A stretch of DNA of 64,000 bases from Umbelopsis ramanniana AG (lineage: Eukaryota > Mucoromycota > Umbelopsidomycetes > Umbelopsidales > Umbelopsidaceae): positions 68,658 to 132,657 of the forward strand of contig NW_026252143.1 in NCBI RefSeq assembly GCF_025399195.1, given 5' to 3'. Positions 49,507 to 61,315 of the stretch are shown piece by piece. The number at the start of each line of letters is the position of its first letter. The first letter of the stretch is position 1. Both the position numbers and the translations under genes were made by a program. The notes beneath the pieces are model-generated. The model was not told where the DNA came from and did no database searches. It was given only the letters and a program-made list of their open reading frames with translations.

Positions 49507-50854
49507 GGGAGAAGTGAAATGTACAGGTGAACAAAAAAGGAAGGACTTCCAATCGAAATATCGTCATAAGGGCAAGAGAAGATGCACGTGACTCGCCCAT
49601 TGAACGTTTGCTCTCTTGTCGGAAAGAAGATAATGACGATGTAGCTCGGGCAGCTAAGTTTACACTGTGCCCTGCCCCTTGCCTGCAATAACACAGTGCT
49701 TTGAAATAATCACAAATATCAACATAAGATCGGCTACACAATCTATTTCAGTAGCTGTGAGTGAGAAACGCATTGTCAGTACACACTTCTCCCTTGTTGA
49801 TCATGATTATTTCTCTTTAGATAGAAGCCTTTGTGTAATGAGGGTTGAACAACCTTCAGAATTTTTGGCTCAACTGGTCACTTGGAAAACTGTATCTTCT
49901 GAAGTAAATTTGGCCTAGACTTACAGTGAAATGTCCTTGTCATAAATAAATCGAATGGATTCGCTGCATCTAGTTAAAAGGGTGTAATATTTGGTTATGC
50001 ACAGAACGCAATCTGTTACGTACAATATACTCATTTATACAATGTGTTACGACAAAGTTATGTGAGAGTATTTGATGAACGCTAACTACAACGCGGATTA
50101 AAAAATGTCATAGCTCCATTGGTGGAGCTAGTGCTGCTGACAGATTGGTGGTCAGTCCAAGAACATTACTGCATTAGAAAGATATAAAAAATATATCATA
50201 TAAAAAGCTCGTCCTGAAGGGCGACCTGGAAGGTTTTCTTAAAAGGTTTTTGGAAGGTTTTGAAAAGCGTTGTGGCGGGGACTAACACATTTTGAGTGAA
50301 GCTCAGGATATGTTGAGAAATGCTCAGATATGCAAAGAACGAGCTATCTATTTAATTTATAGTAGCTATTCATGTCACTCGCTGCATCCGAACGGACTGT
50401 CCCGCTCGTACGTGTGTTAAATATCGATGCACCCTTTCGGAGAAGCGAGATGCGGATCTGATATGGTGGCGGGGGAGTAAGCCCGCTAACATGCGGAAAG
50501 CAGAACGTTTTCGTTTTAAGAGTATGCTGAGTGGAAACGTTATATCACAATTCTTAAAAACCTCATATTTTCTGGCAAAGCAGAATATATTTTGTTCCAG
50601 CCCAAAGTTGTAAAAATTAGACATACATCAGTTTCCTCTAGCTTTCTACAGCTTTCAATGGAATAATTAAACCTACAAATTTTTCTTGCATAAGCTTTTG
50701 AAGTTGTTGCGTCACCTAAACAATTTTTGTTTGCCCACCTTGACCGTTTCGCTTTTGCACTTGGCCTTTTTCTCCGACACAATTTTTGGAATATCACTTT
50801 CCTCCTTCGTTTCTATCACTTTTGCTGTAACTGTGCGGTAAACCATCGCCAGCG
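49507..50854. other. Intergenic region, 1.35 kb, shared 5' region of two divergent genes
   Basis: No convincing gene on either strand; the ORFs seen are short and without domains. It contains two small hairpins near 50111-50155 (separate entry) and AT-rich stretches. Confidence 0.45.
50111..50155. repeat. Two adjacent inverted repeats (hairpins)
   Basis: TAGCTCCA and TGGAGCTA form a perfect 8-bp stem with a 4-nt loop (50111-50130). Right behind it CTGAC (50137-50141) and GTCAG (50151-50155) form a 5-bp stem with a 9-nt loop. No coding overlap. Function unknown; could be a small RNA, a transcription-factor site or chance. Confidence 0.5.
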
Positions 50855-52672
50855 ATGGGCAACAGCCACGGCAAAGAAAACAGTACAAAGCATGGGTCAA
50901 AGAGAAGCACAAGTCGTTCCACTAAATCCATCGGTTCCGTTTCTCAATCCAATACGTTGCTGTCTTCTCAATCATTGTCGCATACCGAACAAGATACAAA
51001 GGCGAAGCGAGAAAATAGCAAACCACGAAGGCTGTCAACACTATTTGATAACCCTTCTACTACAGAAGGAGATCAGCGCCGAAAGACAAAACGGATCCTT
51101 TCACCTTTACTACCAAAAAAGTCAAAAGAGATACAAGAAGAAGGCGATTCGGTTGTGTCCACCATTGATTCCCCATCCATGCATGAAACACCTATCAACC
51201 ACGAGAATAAATCTTTTTTCACATCAAGCGAAATACAAGATGATGTAATTCTGCGTGCTATTCAAGCAGCAGCAGAAGCTACAGGGAGCGTGGGAGACGA
51301 CGATCCTTGGCTTGCACCATCGGTTTTACCAGTCAACAGACCAAGGCAGAGCCAGCTTGTCGTCAATTATGGCAGCACATCAGCGTCAGACGATAGCGTT
51401 GCAAAGCAAATGTATTACCTGTCAGAAAATGCTGGAGAGCGTAGAAAGGAAGTTGATCGGTAAGCCGAGACTAGCCTAATTTCGGAATACTTGCACCTTC
51501 TGAAACCCCATCTAACACTGCTTCTCTCGCTAAACCCTCTTCAGGCATACGCGCCAGGTAAGCACCAATGCCACGCCTTCTAACCACACGATCTGTGGTA
51601 CAATGTCAGACAGGGCCACTGACCTCTTCTTTTCCTTAGCATTATTTACTCAAACAGATATTTGGAAGTATTCATAAGTCTCCACTTGAGTCTCCTAAAA
51701 AGATAATTGATTTAGGTTGTGGAACTGGTAAGTTTTGAAACCATATAATTATTAATGTTATTATTTATTTTTGGTGCAACGGGACGGCCGCTAATGTTAA
51801 AAAATTATTGTTTATCCACCTGCAAGGCGTCTGGTGCGTGGAGATGGCCCTAAAATATCCTACAGCCCACATCGTCGGATGGGCATTAGATCCTCCTACT
51901 GTCTCTGTGCCTGAATCACTAAAGAACTTAAGCTTTGCTAAGGTTGACTTATTCCAGCCTGATGCGGGTATTCACTTGCTTGATTCGGATACCGTGGATT
52001 TCATATATATTCGAGATTTGGCTTTCATCATGGCAACTAATGAAAGATGGTTATCCGTCATTAAAGAAGCCTATCGTGTCCTACGCCCTGGTGGTTGGAT
52101 TGAAATTATTGAACCAGGTAAAAAAATCGTCAAGTCTTTCCATCCAGTGTGCTGTAGCGCCAGTGGAAGTAACACATTCATACTCTCACGACAGATTACC
52201 GAGCAATCAAACGCAGCTCTAATTTCAAAAAGCTCGTTGATGTTCTTGAGATAGCATTGGTAAAAGCAGATATAGATCCTGAGTACGCTCAGCACTTCAA
52301 ATCTCACCTGGAGGAGAGTAACTTTGTCACCTGCGAAGAGGATATATACAAGGTACCTATTGGAGAATGGCCATTGGATGCAAGTAAGTTTTTCCAAAAG
52401 CGCCATGACTGGTCTTGTTTATCCAGCATTTTTATGTGTGCTAATGCATTCCTTGCAAAGACGAAAGGGAAAATGGCTACTTATTCAGAGACCTGGCCAT
52501 CCGTCGGTTCCAGGCTATGAAGCGATGGTTTGTTAACCTGGGCGGTTTATCGGAAGAGACATTTGACAGTCTGTGGCAAATGGCTTTGGAGGAGAATGAA
52601 GAGGAGACGGTTGTACTGTGGAGGATTAATCGTGGTATGAAACCCTACAACCATGAAGCAGGTTCTTCGTGA
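50855..52672 (+). CDS. SAM-dependent methyltransferase with long disordered N-terminus
   Basis: Six exons: 50855-51459, 51545-51557 (13 nt), 51640-51727, 51827-52117, 52195-52383, 52461-52672, about 465 residues. The first 200 residues are Ser/Lys-rich and disordered, starting MGNSHGKENS (Gly2, possible but not ideal N-myristoylation). The C-terminal class I methyltransferase has HTRQHYLLKQIFG, motif I KKIIDLGCGTGVWCVEMA, acidic residue in VGWALD, VDFIYIRDL, post-motif LRPGGWIEIIEPDYR and a helical end (LFRDLAIRRFQAMKRWF). It belongs to the broad fungal UMTA/LaeA-like group; the substrate is unknown. The final exon acceptor (AAAG at 52460) was chosen because it restores the conserved end. Confidence 0.82.
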
Positions 52673-54323
52673 ATGGATGTTAAAAAGTAAATAGGACATG
52701 TCAACATAGCCCCACTACTACTCCTAATTTTATCACTCACTATTGTATCACTCACTATTGTATTTTCCGTAAAACTTTGCGTTGTCTGTCGCATGAGCTA
52801 TTTTGCTTTGTCTGTCCGAGGTTTTCGTGTGTTTATTTTGTTTTCTGCGCTTTGTACTGAGATGCGAATCCCGATTGTGTTCGAGAGTAATTACATGTGA
52901 AAGCATGGGTGCTAAAGACTTTCCTTACATCATGCGGACCATTGGTATTTGAAGTCACACAATAAGCTAAACTTTGAAAACCTGTGGCCTGGAAGGCACT
53001 TCGATGGCATTCGATATGGGAAGCGTAGTTTTGCAACTCTAGACGAAAAAAATCTCGTAAAAACTTCAGCGTCTATGCACAAATCAATTTATAAAGTGTA
53101 TTTGCTTCAGTTCAGGCGACGCTGACAGCCTTGTCATTTTTTTATTTTATTTTTCGACAAAGAGACTTCGATGCTGCCCTGTACCATTGCGCAAAGATGA
53201 CACCAAGGGACGCCGAAGATATAGAACGAGATCCAAAGCATATGGATTTTTGATTTTGTCGTCTCGCCAGTACATGTTTGGAGTTGACCCGGACCTGATA
53301 TTATCTTCCTTGCAGCTGCTGGTCAGGTTGCTGCTGTCCTTCCATGCGTGACGACAATCATTGCAAGTACAATCTAGAGTACCTGGTTTATATTTTACCA
53401 CGAATGTGCATACAAATCGGACTAACAACTTGTCAAACGTAAGAAAAACAAGCCTTCAAGGACGTCCATTAAAATGCAATCGAAATCGGTCATGGAAAGG
53501 GTTGGCTTAAGACAAGCTCATAACTATATAAATGGGTTCATATCACGCTACTGATACTTTTCTAATATCATCATAAAAACAACTGTGTGTCTGTTTACCA
53601 AGCCCAAAGCAAATAAGTGGCATTTTCCTCAAGACTTGCTAATCCAACCGAGGGCTCCAAATAGTCATACTTACGGTCGTTTCGTAATTCAGGTAGGTGT
53701 TACAGAATAACATTCAATTATCTCTTTGCAAACCAATTTTGGGAATCATGCTACCCATTTTTTTGCAAACCAGCGAGCACGACTTTTTTTTCAAGGGGGT
53801 CATGGGGGTCATGGGGGGGGGTATTTGCAACTTAATATTATTTGAATTGCTTTTATTTTGTCATGGGCGCGCATGGTAGCGAAATAAAAAGCACTGCAAC
53901 ATTGATGAATGAGTTGCAAAATATTTGCTGCTGTGTTCCCAGTGATCATTTTTTATCTGTCAACCAGACATATGAGTAACTCATGGTTGTCATCAAGGAT
54001 TGGTCTGGCAGCACGGTGCCGGGTCTGTTTCATTCCAAAGTTGGCGATCCCATCACTGTATACTTTTCGAGTTATTGCTGCGAACAGAAATATATTGCTT
54101 TCTTGAAAAAACAAAAAAATGCTACTGCTACATAAGTTGCATGCGATTCTCAAAAATACATGAGTGGCTTGTGTCATTTGAATGAGGATGTTTAGGTTAT
54201 TTGATCAGGTATGTGATATGCGAGGGGGAATGGAAATATGATATAAATTTGAGAAGAAAAACAAAATGGAAGTATTTACAAAAGTACGATTTCTGTACAA
54301 ATAGAACGCTCCGACTTATAGCA
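52673..54323. other. Intergenic region, 1.65 kb
   Basis: Between two convergent 3' ends. I see no protein with domain support on either strand. It contains a G-rich tract at 53795-53821 (separate entry) and AT-rich low-complexity sequence. A small spliced or non-coding gene cannot be excluded. Confidence 0.4.
53795..53821 (+). repeat. G-run tract with G-quadruplex potential
   Basis: Runs of 5, 5 and 9 G separated by TCAT; the last run can supply two G-tracts, so four tracts of three or more G with short loops are available. The unit GGGGGTCAT is directly repeated. Confidence 0.6.
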
Positions 54324-54860
54324 TTATTCATCATCGTTGTCGTCCATATGGCGATCTATCCTTGGTAGACAAGCAAACACATCAATTAACGCCTTGATAT
54401 CCATTTCTAAGCTTTGAGCCTCATCATCTACGCGCCAAGTGTCGCGATCAACCAGGTCCATCAGCAGTGACCAAGCTTCGGTCATTTCTCTAATGGCATC
54501 CTCGCAAGTGATGTAGTCTTCGTGATAATATACAGAGCCCTGTGAGACGGTGGCAAAATTTGTTTCTGTTCTGGCTGATTCAAATTTCTCTTGAAGTTTT
54601 TGCAGTTCTGTAGGAAAGTCTATTTCGTGCTCCTGAACAACCTCTTGCTTCTTTGGAAAGTGTTTTGCGATAATATGTGACAGACGGTGCGAGTTGTGTG
54701 ATGATGAGTCCTCTAAACTGTCATTTTCATTTGACCCGTTAGTCCTTCTTGATGATTGACTGCTGGACCGTCGTCTGCCATGTTGAAACATATCTTGAAG
54801 TTTTGCAGCGGGTGGAGAATTTCTCAATACACGAGAAGATAGAAAGGGCATGTGAGGCAT
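54324..54860 (-). CDS. Small acidic protein of unknown function
   Basis: A single open exon of about 178 residues (start ATG at 54860, MPHMPFLSS), or 192 residues from the upstream ATG at 54902, whose extra residues are hydrophobic (MLFLLYLHHYYISS). A Ser/Arg-rich N-terminal third (RRRSSSQSSRR) is followed by a helical, acidic part (FPTELQKLQEKFESARTE; YITCEDAIREMTEAWSLLMD) ending DRHMDDNDDE. No family was recognised. Codon use and amino-acid composition look like its neighbours, and no other reading frame competes, so it is probably real. Confidence 0.6.
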   Translation of the reverse strand: MPHMPFLSSRVLRNSPPAAKLQDMFQHGRRRSSSQSSRRTNGSNENDSLEDSSSHNSHRLSHIIAKHFPKKQEVVQEHEIDFPTELQKLQEKFESARTETNFATVSQGSVYYHEDYITCEDAIREMTEAWSLLMDLVDRDTWRVDDEAQSLEMDIKALIDVFACLPRIDRHMDDNDDE

Positions 54861-56436
54861 GGAGGAAATATAATAATGGTGGAGGTAAAGAAGAAACAGC
54901 ATGCAATATATAGTTGACGACTCTAAATTTATGGCTTGCTTACAATGCTGCTGTGGTAGTCAGTCGTCTCCCTGAAAAAACAAGGGTAGGGGGCCCGCTC
55001 ATTGATTCATCCCCCCCGGCCTTCTCCCGTTGGTTCATTTCGTGATAGGGGTTTACCCTACCATCAAGTTCCTCCGTGTTTCAGTGAAGCGAGATCAGAG
55101 TGAGTGATGCTATGATACGACACCGCAGTCTGTTTACTGTGCTTGGCAATCAATCGCATCATGGTAAAATCACCTGCGGACGATCCAGTTATGTCAGGGA
55201 CACATTGTACCTGTTGGTGCAGCAATGGGCTAAGATTTTTTTTTTTTTTCCTTTCTCTTCAATCCCCCCTTCCCCCTTGTCAAAATAGTAGTCCAATGCC
55301 CAATTTTTTTTTCATTTCCACTCGTTGTCAACACGGTTTATTATGCACTCGGCATGACGTTATATGTATCCATCATGACCTGTTTGCTTGTTTTTAATTA
55401 TTGTTGCTCTAGTTTACGTCCGGAGCTATGGGATATTTTGAGGCTAGGCATTTTTGTGAGGAGATCGATGTCAACCATGGAGCCTCAATTCCCGAAATAG
55501 AAACGTAATAACAACCAACATTGTTAACCAACTATTGTGTTTTTTGCTTGATGATAACCACCTGACCTCAGATGGAGAATTTGCCATAGTATGGGAGAAT
55601 GAAAAAGCCATGGTGCGGCTGACTCATTTGGATGCAGTAGGACGAGTTCATCAATATGGTAGGAAACGCAGGAACCAGATGAATGTAGCAAATGGTTGGC
55701 TAGCTGATTGACCACTTGACGTTACTGTGATGCCCCTTACCGCAACCTGCGTGACCGTCACCCTAGATAATTGCGTTGTTCTTACCGTTCATTCATTCGT
55801 CATTTGCTCGGTGAATTGATTTAAATTAAAAAATGATCGTAATAGAAATCAATGAGCAAAAATACACGCTTGCTATCTATAATGAGAGTAGCTTTTTTAA
55901 TGCCAATTCCTTCCAGACACTTTTAGAGCCTTGGCTAGCATTTTGCTAGACGCCTTGCATTTGCTGCTGCTGCGAATGTAACACGTGAACATCCGCCTAC
56001 TGGTTATATGATGAGTACTGGTGGCCGTTCAGTATGCACACTAAAATTAAAATAGTGCAAAACCCCTTATTTCCACTGCAAAGTCTGTTACGCCGAATGA
56101 TGAGGAATGCTGGGGTTGAGACATATGATGGTCATGGCCGCGACGAGAACGAATAGGATGCGACGGCCATTGTGAAATGTATTCTTACAAATGATGATAT
56201 ATATTTTATTTTTTGAATTGGGTAAACAAAGAATGGAAACCACACATCAAATCTTTGAAAACGTTTTCTTTGGACAAGTGGTATATGTGGCAGAAGGCAA
56301 AGTATGAGAAGCAGTAAAAAAAGAAACACAGTTTTTTTCTGAAGAAAGGATAATTTTTAAAAAAGGAAGAGTAACAATCTAACACGCTTATTCTTCAATG
56401 TAATATCTTTTAGAAAAAAAAACACACTCTTGACAT
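54861..56436. other. Intergenic region, about 1.5 kb
   Basis: 5' flank of the small acidic protein gene and 3' flank of the bZIP gene. Pyrimidine and poly-T tracts near 55230-55310 and C/G-rich blocks near 54990-55020. No gene with support on either strand. Confidence 0.4.
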
Positions 56437-58108
56437 CTAAGCAAGAACCTTTGCACGCTTTGATGAGCTTCGCACGTTGCGCCTGCGCTTATTTTTACGT
56501 GCTGTATCATCAGTGTCGTTTAGGTTGTAGCCACCTAGTGAAGATGAGGAAGGTGGAGTGACAAGTTGATCTTTCATGCTAACTGGTATGAAAGCAGAGT
56601 CCTTTAAGCCAACCATCTGGGCGCCTACAATCTTTGAACCAAGGACTTGCATATCAACTTGCAAGTACTGTTGTGGTTCACAAGACTCGTGACTAGGTAC
56701 TAAAGGTGACAAGAGTGAAACACGTGGCGATACTGAATTGGCCTGCTTGTTGTGCTCATCCGATAATCGAACAACTTGTGAGAGGTGGTTGGCATAAAGG
56801 TATAGAGAAGGTGTATCAGCCATGATGACGGGTTGGCCTGTTTGGTATTGAACAAGCCCAGTGCTAGAAGCAGTGTCACTCGTACGCTTATCGGCCTCTG
56901 CCTCCGTTTTCAAACTTTCTTGGATCCACAACTGCAAATCATAAGGCTTGATGGATTCTACCACCATGAGCTCGGTTGACTGGGCTGGTGATGATGCAGT
57001 GGGTGATCCACCATCCAACAGCTTGTGTTGCTTCGGTTCGAAAGAGTAAAAGCTGGATGGACCAATGAGGTGTTGTTTCGCTGCGCCTCCTACTGTCAGC
57101 CGGTTCACGCTGCCGTTCGGTAGACTAAATAAAGCAAATGAAAAGAGCATAATCTATTTGGGCAGTAATATTTAGCAAGCAGTGTATTTGCACCATTCAA
57201 TTATTTCTCTTAGCACTCACCATGAACACCATGCCAGTTGCCTTTGAGCCTTTTGGAGTAGCTTTCGATGAACCATACGTTGCCTTTAGTTCTTCGTTTT
57301 CGCTCTTGACCATTTGAAGCTCACCAGTGAGTTTTGCAACTTGGTCCTTTAGTGTATCATTTTCCTCTTTGAGAATGATATTTTCCTCTTCAAGTGAAAC
57401 TAAATGTTCACGCTTTCTCTTGCGAGACAAAAGAGCAGCAGCTCTGTTTTTGATCAAACGCTCTTGTCGCTTTGCCGCAACAGTGGCTTGTTGATTTGAG
57501 ACTTGCGGGGGTTGAGGGGATGTAAGGGGCTTTTTGGATAGTAAGGGGATATGTTCTAATGGCTCCGATTTCACCTGCACAACATGTGAGGCGGAGGAGG
57601 GAGGGTTGGGTGAAGGCGCAATATTTGGCCTGACCGCGATTTCCGAAGGTCTTCGGTTCGTTGAGGGTAATAACGGTTTGAGTGTGGTATTCGCTATAGG
57701 TGGAGACGTGGATGTCTTTGCCTTCCTGCCTCGCTTTCGCTTGTTTTGCTCGCTATCTGAGGTTTGAGGTGACGAGTGTGGTGATTCTAAATCGAAAGGC
57801 ATGGCATGTGGAAACACGACAGGTGGGAATGGCATATTTGCCATATTTTCATCGCCAGCTATGGGCGACATAAATTGCCAAAGGCAATCCGGTGAAAGCA
57901 TATCCATAGTAGTGGATGCGTCATACTCACTTGGCGGTGAACCCAAGTGAGCTACTGAATCAGTTGAGCTGGTTGAATATGGCGGAGACGGGGGATCGAT
58001 GAAGTCAATATTACTCCAATTCATGTTATTGCTGTTATCAACACAGTCGTTGTTAAGAAAGGAGAACAACAATTCGTCCTGATCTTGTGGTTCTGGCTTG
58101 GGCTCCAT
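56437..58108 (-). CDS. bZIP transcription factor with hydrophobic segment after the zipper (ATF6/CREB3-like layout)
   Basis: Two exons, 58108-57221 and 57153-56437, about 534 residues. An acidic, Pro/Ser-rich activation region is followed by a nuclear signal (NKRKRGRKAK), and a bZIP at about residues 215-280: basic region QERLIKNRAAALLSRKRKRE and a zipper with Leu/Asn heptads (SLEEENIILKEENDTLKDQV). The basic region resembles ATF6/CREB3 (KNR-S-RKRK). The intron joins VFM to IMLFSFALFSL, giving about 16 consecutive hydrophobic residues just after the bZIP, then about 220 further residues and a basic C-terminus (NKRRRNVRSSSKRAK). If the intron is kept, translation ends after VSAKRNN at 303 residues. 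The function is probably stress-response transcription. Confidence 0.88.
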
Positions 58109-58707
58109 TGCGAAAAGGGCGGGTTGAAGAAAGTGATTGGCAGATGGAAGAGAGAAATATAAGAAGTAGAAATTGCCAGAAAATTAACAGGTCAGGGCAA
58201 GGCTGCGCTACACAGAAATAGGTCATTCAAAATCCAAGTCAGCCGTTTCTACTCTATTTTTTCTCGTCGCACAATAAAGCTCCGAACCTCGCTGATGCAG
58301 CCGTACAGCAAGGGGATTCATGAACGTTTTCCTTTATTCCAAAGTCCTCCACATCTTTTACTTCTTTTTTCGAGGCTTTACGACGTCCAAACACTGTTGA
58401 CCGTTGCTAATTAACGGGTAAGATGAAAAATAAAAGATTAGATCATATATGGAACCTTAGCACACACCCATGCAGGTTTATTAAATGTGGTCCCGCTGAG
58501 ATGTGTGGGACCAAAGATTGCCCATGAGGTAGTACACAGTCGGTTCATCTTAAAGAATGTAGGGCCTGTAAGATGATCTTAACTTTCATCCTCCACTTTA
58601 GGTTATATTACATTGACCACTCGCTTGGTTTAAAACACCTTGAAAGTGAAGCATCGTATAAAAAGCATGCCAGAGCAAGCTCATTTTTCAGAGGTTCTTT
58701 CTCAATT
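58109..58707. other. Intergenic region between divergent bZIP and tetraspanin-like genes
   Basis: 599 bp, the shared 5' region. No gene recognised. Poly-T/A tracts and nothing diagnostic. Confidence 0.45.
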
Positions 58708-59804
58708 ATGCAACTGCAAAGACCCTCTCACTGGTTTATTTCATACTCTTTCATTGTCACCATGGTGAGTACATCCGTCCAGTTTTCTCACACCGAATGA
58801 GAAAACGGGGAAATATTCCCCTGCCCCCAAATTAAGATAGAATGGGCGATTGTGGCCCTAAGCTGGGCAGCCTCATGGTCATCCCACTAAAAAATTGCCT
58901 TTTGACTCACATCACAGATTACAGCGACTATTATCATATTACATCTATTAGAAAAGTACATCGTTCACGCATCCGACACAGAATCAACTTCTAGAGTGTC
59001 GCTAGTCCCATCTATCACTATTCAAGTGGATTGGTTGGATGTTATCATACTTTTGGCTTCATCCATTGGAATTTGGGGAATAACGCGAGCCAACCGAAAT
59101 ATCATAGGAGTTGTATCCTTTTTGCTTGTTTAAGATGCAACATGTCACTTGTGTTTATTTCATGACAACGATTGATTCTTGATATTTTACATCAGTATTT
59201 TTACTTTTTACTTTCTTTTGTTGGAATACAGCTTATTTTAGCAACAGCGGTCCTCGAAAACAAGAACAAATACATTGAGGATAACCTTCGTCAGTCTTGG
59301 GAACGTGCCTATTCTATTGACCGCCACGTTATATTCGACATCCAGCGCGAATTTCACTGCCAAGGATTTGACGATACTGCTGAGTTTATGGTTGAAATGT
59401 CGGAATTCTTCGGTGTCTTACCCGCTTGCAAATACGCACTTATCGATAAGTTTGGCTCGAAAATGTTTTCTATCGGTATCATGACTATGCTGATTCGGCT
59501 ATTTCAGGTACGGATGAGAATCACCGACTTTCATCATGATTAACCGTCTATAATACTGATGGCAAATGCTGAATTGAAACAGTTTGGAGGCATTTTCCTA
59601 TTATCTATAGTATTGCGCCACGTGGACACTACAGAGGATGATGAAGAAGATTTGATCAAGTCACCAGAAATAGTACTGCTAAATGAAACTCTGGTTCCTC
59701 TGTCTAACGAAAAGTATGACAAAGACAGCGTACATCTGATTAGTTTCAATGACGAAGAGAAGTTCAAGGGAAATGATGGCCTACAGTCAATCGTGCCCAC
59801 TTAA
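58708..59804 (+). CDS. Tetraspanin-like four-helix membrane protein
   Basis: Four exons: 58708-58764, 58918-59112, 59196-59507, 59583-59804, about 261 residues. Four hydrophobic helices are laid out as in tetraspanins: two close together (FISYSFIVTMITATIIILHL; DVIILLASSIGIWGIT), a third (YFYFLLSFVGIQLILATAVL), then a loop of about 80 residues with EFHCQGF and ACKYALID, then a fourth (MLIRLFQFGGIFLLSIVL) and a long acidic cytosolic tail. The canonical CCG of the large loop is replaced by HCQG and only two loop cysteines remain, so this is either a divergent fungal tetraspanin or an unrelated four-TM protein. Plasma-membrane or vesicle location expected. Confidence 0.6.
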
Positions 59805-60115
59805 GTCCAGTCTACCCAACATTGGCTCTTATGCCACCACACTGGTCAAATACCCTTTACCTTATTTGTAACATAATACCTTTTCCGTTTGCATAGAGAC
59901 TACTCACTTCAAAGTTTACCTCTACCTACTCTATTTTAATTCTTACATTACATGACCTTTTTTATTTTTTGAATTATACCACTATAAAGCCGAAACAGAC
60001 GATTTATAAATATCTATCCCACATTGAATGAATTGGTAGTATTTGAAAATTTCATTGGTGGTCTTCCGTTCCGCCAGTATAGCTGCCATTCCTACATACT
60101 TGATTCATGCGGGTT
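59805..60115. other. Intergenic region between convergent genes
   Basis: 311 bp, AT-rich, holding only the two 3' flanks. Confidence 0.45.
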
Positions 60116-61063
<948 letters not shown>

Positions 61064-61315
61064 TGCACAGATTATACTCCCCTCACAATTGCAATGGGTT
61101 CAAGTTAAAGGCACACCACTAGAGTCCGACTTTTCACTAACCAAAGCTTTTGCTGAAACTCAAAATTTCGGCCGTTGCTGAGACCAACGTAAATTGATCT
61201 ATGGATCAGACACAACAATATATTCACTCTAACATCCCATTTTACGGTTTATAAAAACTCTTTTATATGGACTTTATTGGCCGTATCATCTAGAAAACGG
61301 CAATAATTAACTGCT

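Noticed and set aside
50727-51248. 173-residue ORF overlapping the methyltransferase first exon in another frame
   Set aside because: The competing frame starts with a good ATG, leads by splicing into the methyltransferase domain and has normal composition.
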